Assembly (NCBI GenBank): GCA_963921195.1
Contig: OY992538.1
Span: 82,025,904-82,089,903, forward strand
Source: Pegoplata infirma
Lineage: Eukaryota; Arthropoda; Insecta; Diptera; Anthomyiidae
DNA length: 64,000 nt
Direction of reading: 5' to 3'
Of the stretch, positions 43,640-56,780 are shown one piece after another. A program made the position numbers and the translations under genes. The notes below the pieces were generated by a model, which saw nothing but the letters and a program-made list of their open reading frames with translations, was not told the origin of the DNA and did no database searches. Numbering within the stretch: position 1 is the first letter of the stretch; each line of letters opens with the position of its first letter.

Positions 43640-46600
43640 CTAATTATATTCAGCTAGCTGAATTCAAATAAATGTTTAAAGAATTTCTTAGGGATGTACA
43701 AATTATATTAGAAACATACATTTGTTGCCCATGTGTAACTATTTATGTTATTCAGCTGGCAAAATTAAACTCAAAATAAATTTGAAGAATTTTAACTAGT
43801 GTATTTAATATTCAGCAAGCTGAATTCATACAAAACTTTGGAGGATAACCTGTAGACGCTCAAAGGTTATAAAAAACCTAAACTTCTGGCTTCGTTTATA
43901 TATTGTTTCTTCTATTCAGCAGGTGAATTCAAATTAAACTTTAGAGAATAACCTGCAGACGCTCAAACTTTGTGGAAAACATAATATTCTAGCTTTACAT
44001 AGATCCTTTTTGTTATTCAGCTATTAACAACCAAGGGCAATTGAAATTAAAATCAATTTTGAATAAATTTTTACATTTACCATTAATATTTAATGGGGTT
44101 TTTTGATATCGGAAGCATAAAATTTTTGCCCATGTGTAACTTTTTGTGTTATTCAGCTGGCAAAATTGAAGTCAACATAAATTTAAAGATTATTAACTAA
44201 TATTCAGCTAGCTGAATTCAGACGAAACTTTGGAGAATAACCTGTATCACACAAATGTTATAAAAATCCTAAATTCCTGGCTTTAGGTAGATTTTGTTTT
44301 GCTATTTAACTAGCTGAATTTAATTAAAACTTTAAATGTTAAAAATTTAGGGAAGTTGAAATTAAAAACAGTTTTAAATAAATTTTTACATTTACCAATA
44401 ATATTCAATGGGATTTTTTGATATTCAGCCAGCTGAATTACAAGAAAATCTTTATTAAATTTCTTGCAAAAGTTCAAATGATATGAACAAGATTAATTTC
44501 CGGTCCTTATGCAATTTTTTGTGTTATTCAGCTAGCAAAATACTACACAAAGTTGTCTCTAGGTGTAATATGAATTTCCTATATTTAGGAAATTATAACC
44601 CTTTTTAATTTTGGCTATTCCAAATTAATGACACTCAAAGGTTTATTATTATTAATTTTATTAAATTTACCAAAGTGTCCGCTTAGAGAGTTCAAAAAGA
44701 ATAGAATGAACTGAACCAAAAAATGTAATTTACATGCTTTAAAATAAAATCTTAAATATACACATAATTAGGTTTTTTTTACAGTGGTAAATAAGTTTTA
44801 GTTGTTTTTGGTAATATTAATATTTAAAACAGTTATTCTCACTACTAGAGTTTCATTAGCTTGTCACTAAAATTAAGAGAATAATATTAGTGTCAAGCCA
44901 ATGAACAATAAGTATAAGAGAATAAGAGAAACCGATTTCATTGAAATGAGAATATCCACAACAATTATTTGTATTGTTTTACTAGAGCTACATTAGCTTG
45001 CCACTAAGAAATATTAAATGATTTTAGTAGCGAGCTAATGAAACTGAACAACAATAAAGTGTGTATATACAGTGAAACCTATGAAAGCGGTTCAACTGTT
45101 GTTAAAAGCACCATAAAGTGTAAAAGTGCGTTTACACTATTATAATAATAAAATATTGTATTAATAATAATTTATAACAATTATTATAGTTATAATAATT
45201 ATTATAGTTATAATAATTATTATGATAAGCTAATACATAACATGATTGGGTAAATACTTGAGATAATTATAAATTCAGTGTAATTTAGATAATAATTAAT
45301 TGATTTGTGAATATCGTAGAATTCCGCCAACACTAGGATTTAGCTAGTTTTATACTTAGTATTTAGCTAGTTTTATAGTATATAGCTAGCTGCATGCGGA
45401 ATTCATATTATAGAAAAAATTATTTTCTGCAGATGCTACAATATAAAAAACATAATTTCTTGTCGATATTATTGCAATTAATGGTATTCAGCAAACACAA
45501 TTAATATAAAATCTATTTTTAATTTTATAAAAATATATTGTACAACAAATTATAGCAGGATTATTTAGTATTCAGCTAGCTGAATTCAATTTAAACATAA
45601 AATAATACTGCAGATATTAAGATATAATGAAAAACATAATTCCTTGTTCATATGAATACAATTTGTGATATTTAGCTAAAAAAGAAAATAACTATAAAAT
45701 TTATTTTAAGTACAAAAACTTATTTTTAAACTAACCATATCCAGATTTTTTTTAGTATTGAGCTAGCTGAATTCAATTAAAGGCAACAAAAAAATATATT
45801 GCAGATGTTGAATATAATAAGAATTGCAAATAATGGCATTCAGCTGCAAATAATGGCATTCAGCTGAAGAAAAAAGAACAAAATTAACATAAAATCGATT
45901 GAAAATAACAAAATATACTAAGTATATCCAGTTTATTTAGTATTCAGCTAGCTGAATTCAATTAACACTTAAAAAAATAATCAAATATTTTGAAATATAA
46001 TGGAAAACATAATTCCTTGGCCACATAATTTCAATTTATGCTATTCAGCTAGAGAGAAATACTAAATAAACGTAAAGTCGATTTAACGTAACAAAACATA
46101 GTTTTGTACAAACTATAACAATTTTTTTTTTATTATGCAGCTTGCTGAATTCAAATAATACCGACAAAAAAATATTGAAGATGTTGAAATATAATAGGAA
46201 ATATAGTTCCTTATCGATATAATTGCAACTAAAGATATTCAGCTATAACAAACTAAATAAAGATATATTTTTTAACAAACTATAGCCAGTTTCTTTAGTA
46301 TTCAGCTAGCTGAATTCAATTAAAACCTTAAATAAAATGCTGCAGATATTGAAATATAATGGAACACATAATTTCTTGTTCAAATGACTGCAGTTAATGC
46401 TATTCAGCTGGAGAAAAAAGGAACAGAGTAAATATAAAATTGATTTGAAATAACTTCAAATATTTTTTTGTAAAAATTGGTTTAATTTTCTGATATTCAG
46501 CTAGCTGAATTTAAATATAACTTTAAATAATTGCATACAGTACAACACTTTTAAGGAAAACATTAATTTTTGGTCCACGTTAACCAAATGAGCGTAAAAT

Positions 46601-46990
46601 CGATGTAAAATAAATTTAACAACATATTTGTATGTATGCTATAGCTATTTTTTTTTACTATTCAGCTAGCTGAATTTAAATGAAACCTACAAAAATTTAC
46701 TGCAAATATATAAATATAATGCAAATAATTTTTTTTATATTATTCAGCTAAGAAAAATTAAAGATATATGAAAGTTAGAGTAATTTGAAAAAATCAAATA
46801 CTTATTTTTAATATCTAGCAACTAATTTAAGTTGTTAAAGTTGTTATTATTCGACCTTTCCAATTTAAATAAATAAAAATTCTTCGAGCTCGGGGCCAGT
46901 TTTTCCAGTTTTTATTTTTTTATTATCTAGCAACTTTAAGAGTAATTCAGCTAGCTGAATTTAACTAAAATCTTAATTAAACTAAGTGAA
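43640..46990. repeat. Palindrome-bearing satellite, domain 2
   Basis: Perfect ATTCAGCTAGCTGAAT copies lie at 43648, 44202, 45570, 45942, 46300, 46495, 46660 and 46945. Imperfect dyads lie at about 43810, 43914 and 44424. Units of roughly 360 bp (45570, 45942, 46300) share ATATAATGGAAAACATAATTCCTTG and a mid-unit ATTCAGCTGnAnAAA half-site. Two TAATAATTATTATAGTTA runs occur at 45180-45230. Non-coding. Confidence 0.85.
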
Positions 46991-47940
46991 TTACAATTTT
47001 ATTTTTTTAATTTTTTTTTGTACCACATAAATCTCAACCTACAAATTACATTTAAAAATAAATCTTTAGCACAAAATGAAACACACTTGGTTCCGGTTTT
47101 TAATTTTCACACCACAAAATAAAATAACATCACAGCAACAACATTTGGCGACCAACATCTTCATTTATAAATTGCAAATGAACGAATGATTCAAATGTAA
47201 AACAAAAACAAAATATTGAACAACACAAAACAGATTTTGTTCATTCACAGAAAATGTAGCAAATTAAAGTTGTTCGTTTGTATGTACTTTCTAAAGAATC
47301 TCTAACTAAAAACAATTTTTTTTTATATGAATCATCATCATCATCTCATAATGAATTGTAAAAGTTTTAGCATCATCTACTAAAGAAGCCAAAGACATTT
47401 TCCAAACACCAACACCAATTTGAAAAAAGGGGGGAAAATGAAAAGTAGAGGAAAAACCGCAATCTAAAACAAAACCAAAATATACAACAACAACGTGCCT
47501 CGGAAATACCAACAAACATAAAAACAAAAGTAGAAAAAAAAACAAATAGAATCAACAGAAAGTAGACAAATAGACAGTAGGACAGACAGATAAATAAATG
47601 TTTTAAATGTATGTTTATAAACAACGACAACAACAAAATGCTAAAAGATGAGTATCCAAACAACATCGACATCTAAAACGACCCAACAACAACATTACAA
47701 ATATCAGGCATTCACAGAGGGCATCAACTCAGACTAGACCAGCCCTGCACAACAAATACGCACAACAAAAAAGAAATTGTAGTAATGGTACTACACACAA
47801 CAAAATTAATTTGTTGTTTTAAATAAATGTGTAGTAATTACAATTCAAAATTTTGTTTAAACAATTAAATTGTTATTTAAACGAAAGACAACAACAGATT
47901 TTCTATAAAAAACTATTAAATTTGGCTTTTATTCAAGGTT
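46991..47940. other. Gene-free AT-rich region
   Basis: Rich in CAACAACA and AAACAAA runs. Minus-strand open frames at 47306-47672 are Phe/Val-rich translations of these runs and lack domain motifs. Confidence 0.4.
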
Positions 47941-48312
47941 TTTCTAGACGTTAGGGGGCACTTTCCCCATGCGATTTTGAACTCCTTCTGAGATAAAAAT
48001 GTTGCATTTGCTTAGCAAAAGTACAAAAACCCCTCCAAAAAATGCGGGTTTTCTTATGTTGGTTTAGTTCTCTAAGGGGGAACTTTTTTCCCCCTGGTCC
48101 GATTTAGCCCATTTCGGAAGTCTAGCTCTTTTATTTTGGACTGTATCGTGTCTTCTACAGACGGACGGACGGACATCGATAGAATGTCTTAGAATCGATC
48201 ACCGATCAATAAAATATATACTTTATGGGGTCCTAGACCAATATTTCGATACACGGATGACAAAGTGAGTTGTAGGGTATAAAGCTGTGAGCTGTGGTTG
48301 TAGGGTATAAAA
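47941..48312 (+). mobile_element. mini-me/DINE-like element, 5'-truncated copy 3
   Basis: It begins at the GTTAGGGGGC...GCGATTTTGAAC block found inside copy 4. It has (GACG)n at 48159-48174 and the TCGATCACCGATCAATAAAATATATACTTT block. It ends in a doubled GTAGGGTATAAA. Non-coding. Confidence 0.6.
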
Positions 48313-48553
48313 ATATAACCCTTGAGGGTTTTTTATGTAAATGTCAGCTTTCATTTGATTTTGGTGTCATCCCATTCCGATTCGGAAAATTCGATTTGGT
48401 ATTTCTGTGTTATAAACTAATTTATTGTAAAGGATTAGATCTGATCTAATCTGATATGCTCATATCTGATTTGATCGGTGTGTTTTTAATTGTATCTAAT
48501 TAGATGAATAAGATCTTTTTCCCATTTTCGGAGGTATGATCAGATCTAAATAT
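48313..48553. other. GATC-rich MITE-like fragment
   Basis: Contains GATTAGATCTGATCTAATCTGATATG and GGTATGATCAGATCTAAATAT, words typical of the small MITEs here. No ends could be set. Confidence 0.35.
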
Positions 48554-49331
48554 CACACTCAAAAAATTATGTCATTAACTGTTTGTAGTTTATTTAAAAA
48601 GTTTTCCGTTTAGTCGTTTTTAAAAGCAAAAACATTTGTTTGATGTTCAGTTTTTATTAATGACTTCTTCTGTCCTTTGTTTCAAAAATAACGCACTAAA
48701 AAATAAAGACTTTCAGTAACATTTAATCTTTAAAGTCATTTATTTTTGTTCTGTAAGTAAAAACTACTGATTATTCTTTAAATTTTTAATGATTTTTGTA
48801 AGTAATTTTTTTTTAAATTGTTAGTATTTTTTAATGAAATATCATTAGTTTTTACCTACACAAGTCAGTAATTTTTTTGTAGAAAAAAAAATCAAAGAAT
48901 TATTTATAGAAATATAAAAACATGTTTGTATCAAGTGACTTTGGCACGATGGGTAGAGTGTCTGGCCAGAATGTAGTTGGTTGCGGGATCGATTCCCCAA
49001 AATTTTATTAAAAATTTTTAAAAAAATATTTCAATAGAAAATTGTATAAAATAACCTACAAAATCATTAATTTTTAATGTTTTCGTAGGTTATTTTTTTG
49101 GAATTTGTTGGTAAAAATAACAGAACTATCATTAATTTTTAATGTTTTCGTAGGTTATTTTTTTCGAATATGTTAGTAAAAAAGAGTGAAAAAACTGTAA
49201 TTTTTTAATGTTTAATGTTATTTATTTTAGAAAATTTTGTCAACAGTAAAAAATAAATGTTGATGTTTGTTAAAATAAATGAATAATTACTAGGATGGTT
49301 TTCAATTGTTTATTCACTTGTTTTAAGTGTG
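48554..49331. mobile_element. MITE with CACACTCAAAA / CACACTTAAAA ends and a tRNA-like core
   Basis: The left end CACACTCAAAAAATTATG and the reverse complement of the right end CACACTTAAAACAAGTG are related to each other and to the CACTC MITE at 18064. The interior repeats TTTTTAATGTTTTCGTAGGTTATTTTTTT at about 49070 and 49137. A tRNA-like segment lies at 48937-48990. Confidence 0.45.
48937..48990 (+). other. tRNA-like A/B-box segment
   Basis: TTTGGCACGATGGGTAGAG resembles an A-box region. GGATCGATTCCCC, 45 bp downstream, resembles a B-box. The length is too short for a full tRNA and the stems are incomplete. Confidence 0.3.
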
Positions 49332-49410
49332 TTTTTCTTTTGTTTTTGCCTACAAAATATTTTTAGTGCAGATCCAGAAAATTGTGACTAAATTTGAGAC
49401 CTGACAAATA

Positions 49411-50049
49411 CAGGCGCGGATCTAGGAATTTCATTTGGGGGGGGGAGATTAAAAAAAAAAGTGGTACCAAAAAATATAAATGTTTGTTTGGAAGCGGGGG
49501 GGGGGGGGGGGGGTGTGTGTGTGTAAATTTTTAATATGGATTTGGGTGAAATTTTTGTATATCGAAAAAAAATTTTAAGATTTGATTCGTAAATTCAAAC
49601 ATTTGAAATTTTATTCGCAAATTTTAAGACCTGCTCTCGAAACGTATCATAAAATTAACAAATTAAATGTGTACAAAAATATTGATATTGTGACTTTTCA
49701 CTCATTAAAAATGTATATTATGACTTTTCAGTCATAAATATTGGCTTGTGACAATCATAGCCATTCACAACTGTGAACAGACTTGTAAACTTTTATATGT
49801 ATAAAAAATCTTATTTCTCAGAAATCTTCCGAAAAAACTTTTTAATAAAGTATGCAATTTTTATAAATGTTTTCTTCACAAAATTTCTCAGATGTAGAGA
49901 CATTTTTACTACAGAAAATCTCTTAGATTCTCAAATACTTTCATATAGAAAAATAACCCATTTCTGAGATATTTTTTCCTTTTTTTTTGAAATCGTTTTG
50001 GGGGGGGGGGAAATCCCATTCTCCCCCCCCCCCCCTGGATCCGCGCCTG
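49411..50049. mobile_element. hAT MITE with CAGGCGCGGATC ends
   Basis: The TIRs CAGGCGCGGATCTAGG and CAGGCGCGGATCCAGG match at 15 of 16 positions. Flanks GACAAATA (49403-49410) and GACAAATC (50050-50057) are an 8-bp duplication with one change. G8 and G17 runs lie at 49437-49446 and 49496-49513, and G11/C13 runs near the right end. It is inserted in a GATC-rich sequence. No transposase. Confidence 0.8.
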
Positions 50050-50100
50050 GACAAATCTGATCAGATACAAATCATATCAGACCAGATATATGCATATACG

Positions 50101-50999
50101 ACCATGTTTGTACTCAGAAAACTTTTTGTCATAATATCTATCCAAAATCCTGATGTTTTTTTTTACAAATGTCAAACATTTTTATAAAACCGATTTTTTT
50201 TAAAAAATATTTTTCTTCGTGTAGTTAGAGGAGCTAAATAAAACATAAAAATTTGTAATACATCCCCAGAAAAGATATAACAGAAATGTATGTTTTAAAA
50301 GCCAGGGATGCTGCTACTATTTCTAATACTACAAACTTCCGCTACTACTTCTACTGTTGCTGCTCCTATTTATCTTGACAATGAGCTCAATTTTTAAAGC
50401 TACTGTTCACAAAACATACAAACAGCATCCAGAAACTGTATATTCAGATACTAAGGGTGGGTGTGTTTTCCATAGAATTGTCAAGTTTTCACTTACAAAA
50501 GCAGAAAGGATGGTGGTGGTTGGTAGGATTTTTCTCTATGTCTGTGGAAAAATCGATAAAAACCAACACCACATTTACAAAAAAAAAAGAAATACAAAGG
50601 GAATGAAAACTGCTTTAAAGGAAAAACGCAAAAACGGAAACCTCCTCATACATTGCTATGTATAGAAAATTAAACTTTATGAAAATTATGAAAAATTTTT
50701 GTTTGTAAATGCATTAGCATTAAAACAATTTTTATTTTATTTCTTCTTTTTTTTTTCAAAAGGGGAAAAAAGAAAAGTCAATGGTAAAAGTTACAAGTTC
50801 ATGTTGGTTTTGAAAAACTACAGCAATATTTGCAGCAGCAAAAAAATAAATTTGAAATTTAATACGTCGTAGTTGTGTATTGTAGTTAAATATTTATGGG
50901 TTAAGTACAGCATAGCACAATGATAAATGAAGTATGAATGCATCAACAAAAGAAAAATCAAAGTTAATTAAATAAGTTTCAATTGTTTAACAAGTTAAA
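50101..50999. other. Gene-free region
   Basis: No domain or repeat was recognised. The open frame at 50357-50665 (102 codons, Lys-rich) has no recognisable motif and no splice or promoter context. I do not call it. Confidence 0.4.
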
Positions 51000-52271
51000 C
51001 GGATTTTTTAAATAATACTAAAAGCTAATTCAGCTAGCAAAATATCAATTAAATGATGTAGAAATTTTGTAGGATGGTTATAGGTGTAATTTGAAAAGTT
51101 TTAACACTAATTCAGCTAATTAAACTAAGGTCAACAACATAATTGTTAAGCTTAATATTAAATGCATGATATTGAAATTAAAAAAAAACATAGTTTTTAT
51201 TATATTTTTATCTACAAAAGGTGGAATTATAATTCAGCAAAGTTTCAATTGCTTATCAAGTGATTTTAGGAATAATGATTGAAGTTTCAATAATGCAAGG
51301 GGATTAAAGTTTAGTTTTTTCACGTTTTTACACTAATTCAGCTAAACAAATTAGGGTTAACAAACCTATTATTAAGCTGAATCAATGTAAGCACGTATTG
51401 AAGGTTAAAAAATTAAGTTTTCCACAGTTTAACACTAATTCAGCTAAGTTAATAATGGTTGAAATATAATTCAGCAATTGATTATAAAAATAATGTTATA
51501 AGTTTATTCGGATAAAATTTAACTAAATGAAGAAAAAATAACTTTAGGGGGTTTAAATTTAGTTTTTCCACGTTTTTCCACTAATTCAGCTAAACAAATT
51601 AAGGTAAAAAAAACATTAATGGAATTCACGTCAGAAATTTTAGTCTTGCAAAATTGCGCAATGTCAAAATTGCAACTTTTTTTGCTTGTTTTTTTGTGAA
51701 TAAAAGCAATTATATTTATATTAAAATAAATTGCAAATATTTTCTTGCAACTACGCATCATATAAAAGGTAATAGAAAAATAAAAATTTTATAAAATTTT
51801 TTTTTTTTTTTTAAATGTTGCAATATTGCACTGTTGCAAGGGTCAAAAAATTCTGAAGTGAATACCCTGATTATTTAACTTAACTGATGCATGCATGATA
51901 TTGAAAGTTGAAAAAATAGTTTTCAACAGGTTAACACTACTTCAGCTAACTAAATAAATTTTAAAATCAAATTCAGCAAGTTTCAATTGGTTTTCAAGTG
52001 TGTTTAGAATGCTAAAAGCTTATTCACAAATATTACCTAAATGAAGTAAAAATAAGGTAAGGGGATTTACATTTAGCTTTTTTTTTATGTTTTTATACCA
52101 ATTCAGCTAAACAAATAAAGGTTAACAAAGAAATTTTTTTTGCTGAGTTGATGCAAACATGATATTTTAGGTCCAAAAAGTTAGTTTTCTACAGTAAAAC
52201 ACGAATTCAGCTAACTTAATAATGGTTGAAATATAATTCAGCGAAGTTTAAGTTGCTTATCAAGTGATTAT

Positions 52272-52714
52272 TAGTGTCCGACCGAACGCACTTTTTCAGA
52301 CCGAACCCGTAACCGAACCCGAACTTCGGTAAATTTTACAAAGTTCGGCCGAACCCGAACCCGTACCCGAACTTTTTTTTTATTTAAAAAAAAGTATTTT
52401 TTGCAAATAATTATGAAAAAAACAACTAAAAGATGTGTTTTTTTTATTAGTTGTATACTTAAAAAAGTGGAAAAATATAACTCATGTTGATTTTTTTGGG
52501 AAAAAAACATATTTCTTTTTAATAATAGCCCGATTCTAGGTGTAAAGTAGTTGCACTGGTAATATGGCTTAATTTAAAGACAATAAAATGCAATACATAC
52601 AAAAGTTCGGTGTTCGGAAAAGTTCGGCAAAAATTTGACCGAACACCGAACAGTGGCCGAACGTCACTTTTTGCCGAACTCCGTAACCGAACCCGAACGT
52701 TCGGTCGGACACTA
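52272..52714. mobile_element. 443-bp hAT MITE with TAGTGTCCGACCGAAC ends
   Basis: The ends TAGTGTCCGACCGAACG...CGTTCGGTCGGACACTA are flanked by the 8-bp duplication GTGATTAT (52264-52271, 52715-52722). T at position 2 and A at position 7 fit hAT targets. CCGAACCCGAAC and AAGTTCGG words are repeated just inside both ends. It sits in the CAAGTGATTAT part of the satellite unit. Confidence 0.8.
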
Positions 52715-53086
52715 GTGATTATATAATTGATGTTATATGCTGATTCGGTTAAAGTTAAAATAAATGAAAAAAATAATTTAAATTTGGTTTAATTTAGTTT
52801 ACACTAATTCAGCTAAACAAATTAATGTCAACAAAATGTTTCATGAGCTGAACTGATTTAAGAATGATATTGAAAGTTGAAAAAAATAGTTTTGAACAGT
52901 TAAACACTAATTCAGCTTACTAAATTAAGATTGAAATGTAATTCAGCAAAGTTTCAAGTGGTTTTCTAGTGATTTTAGAATTAATTCTGAAAGCTTATTC
53001 ACAATATTTTGTTTTATGTAAATATTTTCTCATGTTATGTAAATAAAATTGAATTGAATTCACATAAATATTAACTAAATGAACTA

Positions 53087-53672
53087 AAAACAAGTGAGAG
53101 TGTTACATTCGGCTGTGCCGAATCTTTTATACCCTCCAAAATGTAAAAAAAACTATATTAAAAAAATCCAGGGGCGTCTTTTTTTTTTTTTTGGGGGGGG
53201 TTGGGGGAGATGTTAGGGGCGTTCACCCTGCGATTTTAAACTTCTTCTGAGATAAAAATGTTGCATTTGTTTAGAAAAAGTACAAAAAACCCTGCAAAAA
53301 ATGCGGTTTTTCTTGGGTTGGTTTAGTTCTCCAAGGGGGAACTTTTTCCCCCTTGGTCCGATTTTGCCCATTTCCGAACTTAACCTGCCTAGGAATATAA
53401 GACATATTCGTGCCAAACTTCGGAAGTCTAGCTCGTTTAGTTTGGACTGGATCGTGTCTTCTACAGACGGACAGACGGACAGACGGACAGACGGACAGAC
53501 GGACAGACGGACAGACGGACGGACGGACGGACGGACGGACATCGCTAGAATGTCTTAGAATCGATCACTGATCAATAATATATATACTTTATGGGGTCCT
53601 AGACCGATATTTCGATGCGTTACACACGGAATGACAAAGTGAGTATACCCCCATACTGTGGTTGGAGGGTAT
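53087..53672 (+). mobile_element. mini-me/DINE-like element, copy 4
   Basis: It starts ACAAGTGAGAGTGTTACATTC with a TTCGGCTGTGCCGAA dyad and ends GGTTGGAGGGTATAA. The GTCY tract (53464-53541) is expanded to nearly 80 bp. The core is otherwise close to copy 1 (2364-3059). Both strands give long open frames across the tetranucleotide tract, an artefact. Confidence 0.7.
53464..53541. repeat. (GGAC[A/G])n microsatellite in mini-me copy 4
   Basis: About twenty GACA/GACG tetranucleotides in a row, the longest in the window. Copies 1 and 3 have five or fewer. Confidence 0.9.
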
Positions 53673-55439
53673 AATAATGTTAGGGTATTAAAATTTAGTT
53701 TTTTAAACTTTTTGCACTAATTCTGCTAAACTTGTTAGGGTTTACACACCAATATTATGCTAAATTGATAAAGAAAACATTAAAAAAGTTAGTTTTCCAT
53801 AGTATAACACTAATTCAGCTTACTTAATAAAGGTTAAAATGCAATTCAGCAATGCTTTACTTGCTTATCAAGTGATTATACAAATTATGTTATAAACTTA
53901 TTCATATAATTTAAAGTAAATGAAGTAAATATAATTTAAGGGGATTAAAACTTAGTTTTTAAACGTTTTTACACAAATTCAACTAAAAACAAATAAATGT
54001 TAACAAACACATTCATTAGCTGAATTAATGCAAACATGATATTGAAGGTTAAAAAAGTTTATTTTCCACAGTTTAACACTAATTCAGCTAACTTTCTTAA
54101 GGTTTAAATGTAATTTAGCAAAGTTTTTATTCCCGAGTAAAAATAATCATATATAACAATATATAACTTGATGCAAACATAATTAATCATATATGATTAT
54201 ACATCGCGTGAGATATTCCCGAGTAAAAAAAAAAATCTGGTCCTTTATGTAATTATATATTAATTAATCTGGTAGCAGCTCTTAATTGATCTAATCTGAT
54301 CTCAAAATTGGCTGTATCAGAAATTATCTAAAATTGTCTAATAATATCATATATTATATTGTTAGATTTAATTAGATCCGAATTTTGGTCTAATGTGGAT
54401 TTGTAAAATTTTATCAAATCATATTAAAAATGATATAATCTGATATTTCATATAAATTTAAAAAAAAAAAATTGGACCAAAAATTTTAAAACTTCCCGAG
54501 TAAAAATGAATACATATAATTTTACATTATTTGATGTATGTATATATGCCATATGAAATAATATGTTTTCATATCAAACAAAGTATATAATTATATCTCG
54601 CATTGAGTTTTTCCAAATTTTTTAAATGGAGTTATATAAAATTACATCTAATGATAGCCATATTAATATACAAATACATGTGGGAGACATAATCATATGT
54701 GACACATATAAGTTAATCTGATTGCATACATATTTATATGTGACTTAATATCAAATAACGTATACGAGCATATTTAAAAAAAATCCAATATCAATATATA
54801 TATAATTATATATGACTTACAAGAAACCATTTAAAATTATATATGACTTACAAAAAACCATTTAAAACTATATATGGTTCCATCTTAAAAAACGAAACAT
54901 ATTTTTTTCAAATATAATTATATATGGTCGCACATATAACTCTATATACAGTTATATAAAACTATACATGGCATCAAACATTTATTTTTTTAATATTATC
55001 AAAGACATAATTATAAATGGCTTATGAGATACCGTATATAGTTTTGTAAGGTACCATATAAATACAATTTTTTTTTTTAACTCTATATATAATTTTAAGT
55101 GGTGGCACATGTAACGCCATATAAAATGTTATACAATTGTATAAGGTAAAAAATATTTTTTTCTTTCACAATATTTTATATATAATTATGCATACTTTTA
55201 TATGACAGTATTTCAATATTTTTTTTTAATGTTGCATCATATATATTTTTATTTAAGTATACAAGAGAGCTTTTATAATTATATATGATTCTCAAAGCAC
55301 CTAAAATCAGTCAAAAAAAATATATATAAATTCTATAAATTTTTAAATAGAAAAAAAATCTGTTTAATCCATTGTATTTTAAAACTTAAAAAAATGCATA
55401 TTGGATTTTTAAAGTTAAATTTTTAAAAAATGCATATTA

Positions 55440-56060
55440 CTTAAATAGTTGTGTGTAACTTTATAAAAGATCATATATTATAATATATGATGCTTGGGGA
55501 CCCCGAGTTCGATTCCCGGCTCAACCCAGAAAAAACCTATTTTTTTTTTAATTTTTTAAAAAAGAAAATATGTTTTTAAAGCTTTTTGTTTTTTCTAAAC
55601 TTAAAAATATTGGATAATGAAATTTTTATGATAAAATCTAAAAATAAATATTATTTATTTATAGTTATATAATTTTATATATTACATCATATAAGTTAAT
55701 ATATGGTTTCTAGGGACCCTGGGTTCGATCCCCGGCTCAGTCAAGAAAAAAATTTATTTTTTCAATTTTTTTTTTAACGAAAATATGTTTAAGAAGATTT
55801 AATTTTTTTCTAAACTTAAAAATATTGATTAATTAAATTTTTATGATAATATTTAGAAATAAATATTATTTATATATAGTTATATAACTTTTAATATTGC
55901 ATCACATATGATAATATATAATTCTTGAGGACCCTGAGTTCGATTCCCGACTAAGTCAAGAAAAAAATTTTTTTTTTAAAATTTTTTTTTAATCTAAATG
56001 ATTTTTTAATGCGTTTTCGTTTTTCAAACTTAAAAAAAAATAAAATCCCTGAATTTTAAC
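55440..56060 (+). repeat. Three tandem 215-bp units each with a tRNA T-arm-like block
   Basis: GTTCGATTCC, GTTCGATCCC and GTTCGATTCC occur at 55507, 55723 and 55938 (216 and 215 bp apart), each preceded by GGGACCC or AGGACCC and followed by GGCTCA or GACTAA plus AGAAAAA. The block resembles the 3' part of a tRNA (B-box and T-stem) without the rest. The intervening 160 bp is AT-rich and also repeated. Confidence 0.7.
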
Positions 56061-56780
56061 AAAAATATTTCAAAAATAATTATATTTTGATATAATTATA
56101 TATTATTTAATCCGAAGAAAAAAATATTTTAAAACTTTAATGTTTAACCATCAATATCTCTGGTTTTAAGAGAGCTAAAGTCCTCAGATCAAGCTCAAAT
56201 CAAAGCTTTATTTGTTGCCAATAATTAAAAGTGTATTTGGTTCGAACTTATGTTAGCAATATTTTCAGATAAAATTATTTTTGTCTGAAAAAACTTCCGA
56301 AAAAAACTTAAAACTCATTATTTGGCCGTTGGTGGGTAAAAATGTTTATACATGTTTTATACCATTTTAGAGGTATTTTTATTAAATATACAACGGCAGA
56401 AAGAAAATTTGGATCCGATGAAAAATGTGAAGCTCATAAGCCCAAAACCGTTTTTACTTTAAAGCTTTATAACTTGGAAAGTTAAGAGCATTGGAAGATG
56501 AAAATCATGTTGTTGAACTCAGTATTAAACACCCTATTAGCTCAGCAAATAAACTAAAAAAAAAAAAATCACAAATTTTAGCAAAAATTTTCTAAGTCTT
56601 TTTTAAAATTTTGTTCAAATTCAAATCGAATATAATTTGATGCAATCATATACACGATAAGATAAACTGGATTTAATTATATATAAGTTAAACTTGATAT
56701 AATTATATATGATAAACTATTTTTAAAAATTTTCTAAGTTTTTTTAAAACATAGTCTTTTAAAGTTGTTATTTATTAACA

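Larger units (their letters stand above)
51000..54131. repeat. Palindrome-family satellite, domain 3 (half-site form)
   Basis: Units of roughly 330 bp carry ACACTAATTCAGCTAAACAAATTA, ATTCAGCAAAGTTTCAATTG and CTTATCAAGTGATT (for example near 51331, 51578, 52096, 52803, 53973). TTCAGC half-sites dominate and the full 16-bp palindrome is absent. A hAT MITE (52272-52714) and a mini-me copy (53087-53672) interrupt it. Confidence 0.75.

Noticed and set aside
50357..50665. 102-codon Lys-rich open frame
   Set aside because: Length is within chance for this composition; no domain, splice sites or family resemblance was seen.
53213..53558. Long frames on both strands with SVRPSVRLSVCP or DGQTDRRT repeats
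   Set aside because: They are translations of the GTCY microsatellite in mini-me copy 4.
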